Source of the DNA: Paracidovorax anthurii
GTDB taxonomy: Bacteria; Pseudomonadota; Gammaproteobacteria; Burkholderiales; Burkholderiaceae_C
Length of the DNA stretch: 64,000 nucleotides
Direction of reading: 5' to 3'
Assembly (NCBI RefSeq): GCF_003269065.1
Contig: NZ_QLTA01000004.1
Span: 1 to 64,000 of the forward strand
Within the stretch, counting starts at the first letter, position 1. Every line of letters starts with the position of its first letter. Position numbers and translations under genes: made by a program. This document shows positions 58,409-64,000 of the stretch, in pieces. The notes beneath the pieces were generated by a model. It worked only from the letters and a program-made list of their open reading frames with translations, did no database searches and was not told where the DNA came from.

Positions 58409-59416
58409 TTATATACCGGAATAGTAGCCCGTCACGCGATCCACTTCATTTTTCGAACCCAGGATCACGCTGACGCGTTCGTGCAGCTGCTTCGGCGGGA
58501 TGTCGAGGATGCGCTCGCGGCCGTTGGTGGCCGCGCCGCCGGCCTGCTCGATGAGCCACGCCATCGGGTTGGCCTCGTACATCAGGCGCAGCTTGCCGGG
58601 CTTGTTCGGTTCGCGCTTGTCCCAGGGGTAGAGGAAGATGCCGCCGCGCGTGAGGATGCGGTGCACGTCGGCCACCATGCTCGCGATCCAGCGCATGTTG
58701 AAGTCCTTGCCGCGCGGGCCTTCGGTGCCGGCGAGGCATTCGCCGATGTAGCGCGTCACGGGCGCGTCCCAGTGGCGCATGTTGCTCATGTTGATGGCGA
58801 ATTCCTTGGTGTCGGCGGGAATGCGCACGTTCTCCTGCACCAGCACGAAGGAGCCCTGCTCGCGGTCGAGCGTGAACATCGCCACGCCGTCGCCCACCGT
58901 GAGCACCAGCGTGGTCTGCGGGCCGTAGATGCAGTAGCCCGCCGCGACCTGCTTGCTGCCGGCCTGCAGGAAGTCCTCGGTGGTCACGCCGGGGTGGCCC
59001 TCGGGCTTCTTGAGCACGCTGAAGATGGTGCCGATGCTCACGTTCACGTCGATGTTGGAGGAGCCGTCGAGCGGATCGAACATCAGCAGGTATTCGCCCT
59101 GCGGATAGCGGTTGGGCACGACGTAGATGCTGTCCATCTCCTCCGAGGCCATGGCGGCGAGGTGGCCGCCCCATTCGTTGGCCTCGATGAGCACCTCGTT
59201 GGCGATGATGTCGAGCTTCTTCTGGATTTCGCCCTGCACGTTCTCGCTTTCGGCCGAACCGAGCACGCCGCCGAGCGCGCCCTTGTTGACGGCCTGGCTG
59301 ATGCTCTTGCAGGCACGGGCCACGACTTCGAGCAGCAGCCGCAGCTGCGAGGGAATGAGCCCGTCGACGCGTTGCTGCTCGACGAGGTAGCGGGTGAGGC
59401 TGATGCGTTGTGCCAT
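58409..59416 (-). CDS. fbp: Fructose-1,6-bisphosphatase class 1
   Basis: 335 residues, normal length. It has the metal/phosphatase motif [18 protein letters not shown], then [11 protein letters not shown], and the C-terminal [14 protein letters not shown]. It runs gluconeogenesis in the cytoplasm. It is downstream of pepN on the same strand (gap 43), and tRNA-Thr lies just past its end. Confidence 0.97.
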   Translation of the reverse strand: MAQRISLTRYLVEQQRVDGLIPSQLRLLLEVVARACKSISQAVNKGALGGVLGSAESENVQGEIQKKLDIIANEVLIEANEWGGHLAAMASEEMDSIYVVPNRYPQGEYLLMFDPLDGSSNIDVNVSIGTIFSVLKKPEGHPGVTTEDFLQAGSKQVAAGYCIYGPQTTLVLTVGDGVAMFTLDREQGSFVLVQENVRIPADTKEFAINMSNMRHWDAPVTRYIGECLAGTEGPRGKDFNMRWIASMVADVHRILTRGGIFLYPWDKREPNKPGKLRLMYEANPMAWLIEQAGGAATNGRERILDIPPKQLHERVSVILGSKNEVDRVTGYYSGI

Positions 59417-59459
59417 GGGGTGGGCGTCTCTCTGGTCTTGCGTGGGGGAGGCGTGGGCT

Positions 59460-62168
59460 TCAGTCGGCCAGCGCGCGGCTGACGACTTCGCGCACGTCGT
59501 TGGACAGGTCGGGCTTGGCGGCCACGCGGGCGATGGCCTCGCGCGCGGCCGTGCGGTAGGGCTCGGCGAGCTTGCTCCAGCGGTCGAGCGCGCGCGCCAG
59601 GCGCGCGGCCACCTGCGGGTTGATGGCGTCGAGTTCGATCACGCGGTCGGCCCAGAACACGTAGCCCGCCGCGTCCCGGCGGTGGAAGGCGCCGGGGTTG
59701 GCGCTGCAGTAGCTGAAGATCAGGCTGCGCGCGCGGTTGGGGTTGCGGATGCTGAAGTCCGGGTGCTTCATGAGCTGCTTCACCGCGGGCAGCACGTCGC
59801 CGCCGCGGTCGGGCGTGCCGGCCTGCAGCGCGAACCACTTGTCGAGCACCAGGGCCTCGTGCTTGAAGAGCGCATGGAAGCGCGCGAGCGCCTGCGCGCC
59901 CAGAGGCTGGCCGCTCGCGACCAGGGCGCTGAGCGCGTTGAAGCGGTCGGTCATGTTGCCCGCGTCCTTGAAGCGCTGGTAGGCCTTGCCCGGCCACACG
60001 GTGTCGCCCGAGCTGCGCGCCGCCAGGCACAGCATGGCCAGGGCCATGCCCGCGAGTGCGCGGCGCCCGGCGGACACGGCGTCGGGCCGGTAGCCGCCCG
60101 TGTCGTGGTGCTGCTCCCAGGTCCATTCCCAGTCGGGCTGCAGCGCCGTGGCGAGCTGGCCGCGCATGGCTTCGCGCACGGCGTGGATGCGCTGCGGATC
60201 GACCACGTCGAGCTGCTCGGCGATGTAGCCCTCGGAGGGCAGGGCGAGGACCAGCTCCTTGAAGGCCGCGTCCAGCGTGGGGTGGCGCAGCACGTCGCGC
60301 ATGGCCGCCACGAAGCTGTCCGGCAGGATGTTCTGCTCGGAGGGGGCGCTTGTCGCCGTGTTTTCTGCATTGTTTGCTATGTTGTTGATAGCAATGCGCA
60401 GCGCGAGGCGCTGGCCGGCCTCCCAGCGGTTGAACGGGTCGGTGTCGTGCGCGAGCAGGACGAGCAGCTCCTCGTCGGTGCTGTCGATGTCCAGCAGCAC
60501 GGGGGCGCTGAAGCCGCGCAGCAGCGAGGGCACGGGCGCCGAGGGCACGTTCACGAAGGTGTAGGCGTGGCGCGGCTCGGTGAGCACGACAGTGCGGTCC
60601 GTGCCGCCGGCCTGGGCTTCGCCTTCGAGCTGCAGCGGCAGCGCGCCGCCATCGGCGCCCAGCAGGCCCAGGGCCACGGGGATCACCATGGGTTCTTTCA
60701 CGGGCTGGCCCGGCGTGGGCGCGAGGCTCTGCTCCAGCGTGAGGGTGTAGGTGCGGGCGGCGGCGTCGTAGGTGCCGGCCGCGCGCACGCGCGGCGTGCC
60801 GGCCTGGGCGTACCAGCGCTTGAACTGCGGCAGCCGCCGCGCGAGGTCGCTGTCCGGATTGGCGTCGGCGATGGCCTGGGCGAAGTCGTCGCAGGTCACG
60901 GCCTGGCCGTCGTGGCGCTCGAAGTAGAGCTTCATGCCCCGGGCGAAACCGTCGCGGCCGACCAGCGTGTGCATCATGCGCACGACCTCGGCGCCCTTCT
61001 CGTAGATGGTGACGGTGTAGAAGTTGTTGATCTCGACGTAGCTGTCGGGCCGCACCGGGTGGGCCATCGGGCCCGCGTCCTCGGGGAACTGCGCGGTGCG
61101 CAGCACGCGCACGTCCTCGATGCGCTTGACGGCGCGCGCCGAGGGGCTGCCCGAGAGGTCCTGGCTGAATTCCTGGTCGCGGAAGACCGTGAGGCCCTCC
61201 TTCAGCGAGAGCTGGAACCAGTCGCGGCAGGTGACGCGGTTGCCGGTCCAGTTGTGGAAGTATTCATGCCCCACCACGCTCTCGATGTTGGCGAAATCGG
61301 CATCGGTGGCCGTGGCCTGGCTCGCCAGCACGTACTTCGTGTTGAAGATGTTCAGGCCCTTGTTCTCCATCGCGCCCATGTTGAAGTCGCTGGTGGCGAC
61401 GATCATGAAGCGCTCCAGGTCGAGCGGCAGGCCGAAGCGCGCCTCGTCCCAGGCGATGCTGGCCATGAGCGAATCCATCGCGTGCTCGGTCTTCTCCAGG
61501 TCGCCCGGGCGCACGAAGATCTGCAGCAGGTGGTCGTTGCCCGAACGCGCGCGGATGCGCTGCTCGCGCGCCACGAGCTTGCCGGCAACCAGCGCGAACA
61601 GGTAGCAGGGCTTGCGGTGCGGATCGGCCCACTTGGCGAAGTGCCGGCCGTCGCCCAGATCGCCCTGGTCCACGAGGTTGCCGTTGGACAGCAGCACCGG
61701 GTACTCGGCCTTGTCGGCCCGCAGCGTGACGGTGTAGCTCGCCATCACATCCGGGCGGTCGAGGAAGTAGGTGATGCGGCGGAAGCCCTCGGCCTCGCAC
61801 TGCGTGAAGAACGTGCCCTGGCTCACGTAGAGGCCCGAGAGCTGGGTGTTCTTCACGGGCGCGCAGGTGGTGAAGATCTCCAGGTCGAAGGGCTCGTGGC
61901 CCTCGGGCAGGTTCTCCAGCACGAGCTGGCTGCCTTCGAGCTTGAAGGACGTGCCCGCCCCGTTGACGAGCACCCGCGCGAGGTTCAGCTCCTGGCCGTC
62001 CAGGCGCAGCGGCGCGGCCGGCACGTCGGCATTGCGGCGCACGCGCAGGCGGCTCAGCACGCGGGTCTTGGCGGGATCGAGATCGAACGTGAGGTCCACG
62101 GTGTCGATCCAGAACGCGGGGGCGGTGTAGTCGGCACGGTGGATGGCGGCGGGTTGTCCTTCACGCAT
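59460..62168 (-). CDS. pepN: Aminopeptidase N
   Basis: 902 residues from ATG 62168. M1-family exopeptidase motif GAMENKG, and zinc site [18 protein letters not shown] with the distal Glu in LKEG. It trims N-terminal residues of peptides in the cytoplasm. A short AT-rich repeat (60373-60399) lies inside the coding sequence, apparently adding an Asn-rich linker ([15 protein letters not shown]). A new in-frame piece of this kind is unusual. Confidence 0.95.
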   Translation of the reverse strand: MREGQPAAIHRADYTAPAFWIDTVDLTFDLDPAKTRVLSRLRVRRNADVPAAPLRLDGQELNLARVLVNGAGTSFKLEGSQLVLENLPEGHEPFDLEIFTTCAPVKNTQLSGLYVSQGTFFTQCEAEGFRRITYFLDRPDVMASYTVTLRADKAEYPVLLSNGNLVDQGDLGDGRHFAKWADPHRKPCYLFALVAGKLVAREQRIRARSGNDHLLQIFVRPGDLEKTEHAMDSLMASIAWDEARFGLPLDLERFMIVATSDFNMGAMENKGLNIFNTKYVLASQATATDADFANIESVVGHEYFHNWTGNRVTCRDWFQLSLKEGLTVFRDQEFSQDLSGSPSARAVKRIEDVRVLRTAQFPEDAGPMAHPVRPDSYVEINNFYTVTIYEKGAEVVRMMHTLVGRDGFARGMKLYFERHDGQAVTCDDFAQAIADANPDSDLARRLPQFKRWYAQAGTPRVRAAGTYDAAARTYTLTLEQSLAPTPGQPVKEPMVIPVALGLLGADGGALPLQLEGEAQAGGTDRTVVLTEPRHAYTFVNVPSAPVPSLLRGFSAPVLLDIDSTDEELLVLLAHDTDPFNRWEAGQRLALRIAINNIANNAENTATSAPSEQNILPDSFVAAMRDVLRHPTLDAAFKELVLALPSEGYIAEQLDVVDPQRIHAVREAMRGQLATALQPDWEWTWEQHHDTGGYRPDAVSAGRRALAGMALAMLCLAARSSGDTVWPGKAYQRFKDAGNMTDRFNALSALVASGQPLGAQALARFHALFKHEALVLDKWFALQAGTPDRGGDVLPAVKQLMKHPDFSIRNPNRARSLIFSYCSANPGAFHRRDAAGYVFWADRVIELDAINPQVAARLARALDRWSKLAEPYRTAAREAIARVAAKPDLSNDVREVVSRALAD
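60373..60399 (-). repeat. Short AT-rich repeat inside pepN (copy F)
   Basis: The minus strand contains TTGCTATCAACAACATAGCA, matching the palindromic type at 33977-34004 and 54893-54912. Confidence 0.5.
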
Positions 62169-62228
62169 GGGGCGTAATCTCCAGGTTGGGCGCAAGCCGT
62201 CTCACGGCGGGCAGGGGGGGCATAAGAA

Positions 62229-62822
62229 TCATTGGACGAGGTTCAATACCGCGCGACTGAGGCGCTGGAAACTCGGCGAATGTTGTCCGAGGTAGGTCAG
62301 ATTCAGTTGGGACGCTATTTTTGCCTGATGCGTCGTGGGTTTGTACGCCATGCCCTTGGGCTGCGCGGCGGAAAGCCAGCCTTTGGCATCTCTCACGCTT
62401 TCCGGGTCGGCAGGGAAAACCGTTTCTGGCGGTATGGCTGGAAGGGCCGATCGCGTGGTCGCTTCGTCGCATAAAAAAAGCGACTCGAATTCCTTCACGA
62501 TGAAGCAGGCCTCGAAAGGGTAATCGGTCCGGATACCCCGGGCCATGGATTTGAGGTTCCGCTCTTCCTGCTCCACGTCGAGGCACCATTCGCAGTCGAA
62601 GTCCAGCACGCACAGCACGGCGGCGTTTTCCAGCATGGCGGCCTCGAAGAAACGGGCGAAATTGGCCTTCACCTTGGGCAACTCGCCCCGACGCTGCGGC
62701 TTCAACACCTGCACGTCATAGCGGCCATGGTGTTCCAGAATGTGCCGCAGCAGCACGGGCACCGCGCGCTCGTCGCCCTCTCCTTCCACGATGGCCAGCA
62801 GGCGCTGGCGGATCGCCGTCAT
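62229..62822 (-). CDS. TOPRIM-like (DUF4276-type) protein of an ATPase pair
   Basis: 197 residues. The N-terminal IVEGEGDE with catalytic-type Glu and the later VLDFDCEW (DxD) are the metal-binding pattern of TOPRIM nucleases, as in DUF4276/OLD-like proteins. Its start overlaps the upstream AAA ATPase gene by 4 bases (ATGA), so the two work as a unit. Pairs of an ABC-like AAA ATPase and a TOPRIM nuclease are known in phage defence (OLD, PARIS, Septu-like); this pair is not assigned to a named system. Confidence 0.75.
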   Translation of the reverse strand: MTAIRQRLLAIVEGEGDERAVPVLLRHILEHHGRYDVQVLKPQRRGELPKVKANFARFFEAAMLENAAVLCVLDFDCEWCLDVEQEERNLKSMARGIRTDYPFEACFIVKEFESLFLCDEATTRSALPAIPPETVFPADPESVRDAKGWLSAAQPKGMAYKPTTHQAKIASQLNLTYLGQHSPSFQRLSRAVLNLVQ

Positions 62823-64000
62823 TGAGCGTCTTCCGGCTGGAGACCTTCCGCCGCCATGAATTCACCCAGCGTCATGAGGCCGCGCTGCACGGCCTCGCGC
62901 TGCGACGCCTTGATGGGGGCGATGTGCGTCACTCCTTCCTGCATGGTGACGATGCGGATGTCGCTTGGCTCGAAGTGCTCGATGAGCTGTGGGCTGTGCG
63001 TGGTGACGATGATCTGCGTCACTTCCGCCACTTCTTTGAAGGCTTCTGCGAGCATTGACAGAACCGCGGGGTGGACCGTTTGCTCGGGCTCTTCGATCAC
63101 GATGAGCGACGGCGTCGGCGTCTGGTAAAGCGTGAGCAGGATGCCCAGGATGCGTAGCGTGCCGTCGGAAAGCTGGGCGGGGTCGAACTGCCTCTGCGCC
63201 TGCCCTTCCTGGCCGAAGCGGAAAAAGGGGATGAGGTAGCTGCCCACGGGTGTGACCGCCACGTCCATGAAGTCGGGCAGCACGACGCGCATCATCTCGT
63301 AGATGCGCTCCAGCATCTGGCGGCCTTCTTCCGTGCGTTGCGCGGAGCGAATGACGGACACCCAGTTGCTGCCGTCTTCGCGCAGGCTCGTGTCTGCGTG
63401 TAGGGTAGTGACTTGCCGCAGGATGTTGGGATAGAGCGAGGAAAATCTCCAGCGCAGGATGTGACGCTCCAGCGGCTTTCCTAATTCATCGAATCCGAAC
63501 ATCCTGGTCTCTCCCAGCAGGGCGCCTAGCGCTAGGCGCTGCGGATCTTCGATAGTGAAGGGTGTGTTGGGGGAGATGTTCTTCCTCAGGATCTGCCCTG
63601 TTCCGTCCCGAGTGAAACCGAATTCGAACACTTCCCAGGCCCATCCTTGCTGCCGCCCGTCCCGCGGAACGAGTTCTTCGTGGTGGTAGTTTGCATCCTC
63701 GCTGGCCACGCGGTAGTTGCCATCGGCGGCGCTGTCGATTTTCAGCACATAGTGCGCGGGCTGATTCGCGTGCTCCCTGAGAGACTGCGTGGCATGGATA
63801 CCGATTTCCACCGAACCGGGCACGTCCGCTTCTCCGCTGTGCTGGCGCAGGCGACCGATACCGCCGCGCGCCGCGACGGCATGGTCCAGTCCATCGCGCA
63901 CGGCATCGCGCAGGAACTCCAGCGTGCGCACGAAGTTGGTCTTGCCGGTCGCGTTGGGGCCCACCAGCACCGTCACGCCTGGAGACAGGTCCACACGCAC
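62819..64000 (-). CDS. AAA-family (ABC-type) ATPase, N-terminus beyond the window
   Basis: At least 393 residues. Walker A GPNATGKTN lies near the visible start, signature LSDGTLR and Walker B LIVIEEPEQ are followed by the His switch THSPQLI. This is the AAA_21/RecF-like ATPase of OLD-type and related defence proteins. The beta-strand that usually precedes Walker A is short here, so the true start lies beyond 64000; the frame is open to the edge. Coupled to the TOPRIM-like gene. Confidence 0.85.
   Translation of the reverse strand: MRVDLSPGVTVLVGPNATGKTNFVRTLEFLRDAVRDGLDHAVAARGGIGRLRQHSGEADVPGSVEIGIHATQSLREHANQPAHYVLKIDSAADGNYRVASEDANYHHEELVPRDGRQQGWAWEVFEFGFTRDGTGQILRKNISPNTPFTIEDPQRLALGALLGETRMFGFDELGKPLERHILRWRFSSLYPNILRQVTTLHADTSLREDGSNWVSVIRSAQRTEEGRQMLERIYEMMRVVLPDFMDVAVTPVGSYLIPFFRFGQEGQAQRQFDPAQLSDGTLRILGILLTLYQTPTPSLIVIEEPEQTVHPAVLSMLAEAFKEVAEVTQIIVTTHSPQLIEHFEPSDIRIVTMQEGVTHIAPIKASQREAVQRGLMTLGEFMAAEGLQPEDAQ

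Overview
The window looks like a chromosomal segment of a high-GC betaproteobacterium of the Comamonadaceae, most probably Acidovorax/Paracidovorax. That is inferred from GC-rich codon use, protein character and the gene order rpsB-tsf-pyrH-frr-uppS-cdsA-dxr-rseP-bamA-ompH-lpxD-fabZ-lpxA-lpxB-rnhB; no database search was run.

Layout. 1-2550 is an accessory edge: the N-terminal part of an IS30-type transposase, two low-GC coiled-coil genes, two strong terminators, a small ORF and tRNA-Arg(TCT). 2.8-15.6 kb is ordinary chromosome: a YbaL-type antiporter, an M14 peptidase lipoprotein, RhlE, an orphan ATP-synthase epsilon-like gene, EttA, a DUF1631 protein, a DMT transporter and an AraC regulator. 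15.7-19.9 kb is the most interesting stretch, a compact biosynthetic cluster. A 26-residue precursor gene ends in GYIYTY and has its own ribosome binding site. A cytochrome P450 and a sulfotransferase follow on the same strand, and a SAM methyltransferase and a second sulfotransferase lie on the opposite strand. This resembles the cittilin type of P450-crosslinked ribosomal peptide (YIYY core, P450 and methyltransferase), with a longer Tyr-x-Tyr-x-Tyr core and two added sulfotransferases. The P450 frame is broken at a run of seven Cs.

20-25 kb holds a membrane-anchored TAXI protein coupled to a P1 peptidase, then a low-GC scar with an IS5-type transposase remnant and an orphan gene. 25.2-30.3 kb is a cupin gene and a copper-handling cluster (DUF411, multicopper oxidase, TolC-type lipoprotein, two small His-rich secreted proteins). 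30.4-34 kb has a YitT protein and a divergent Cd/Zn/Pb ATPase-MerR regulator pair with a readable MerR-type promoter. 34-36.6 kb is an MlaE/MlaD/lipoprotein lipid-transport set without an ATPase gene. 37-40 kb has nnr and a DadA-like oxidase.

40-55.5 kb is the conserved translation, isoprenoid, envelope and lipid A block: S2, EF-Ts, UMP kinase and ribosome recycling; UppS, CdsA and Dxr; RseP, BamA and Skp; LpxD-FabZ-LpxA-LpxB; then RnhB and a TrmH/SpoU methyltransferase. Short spacings and ATGA or TGATG overlaps imply co-transcription after the rpsB-tsf terminator. 55.6-62.2 kb carries a PQQ glucose-type dehydrogenase, tRNA-Thr(CGT), fructose-1,6-bisphosphatase and PepN. The right edge holds an AAA ATPase plus TOPRIM-like (DUF4276-like) pair, cut by the window end. 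AT-rich short repeats recur between genes and apparently inside two coding sequences.
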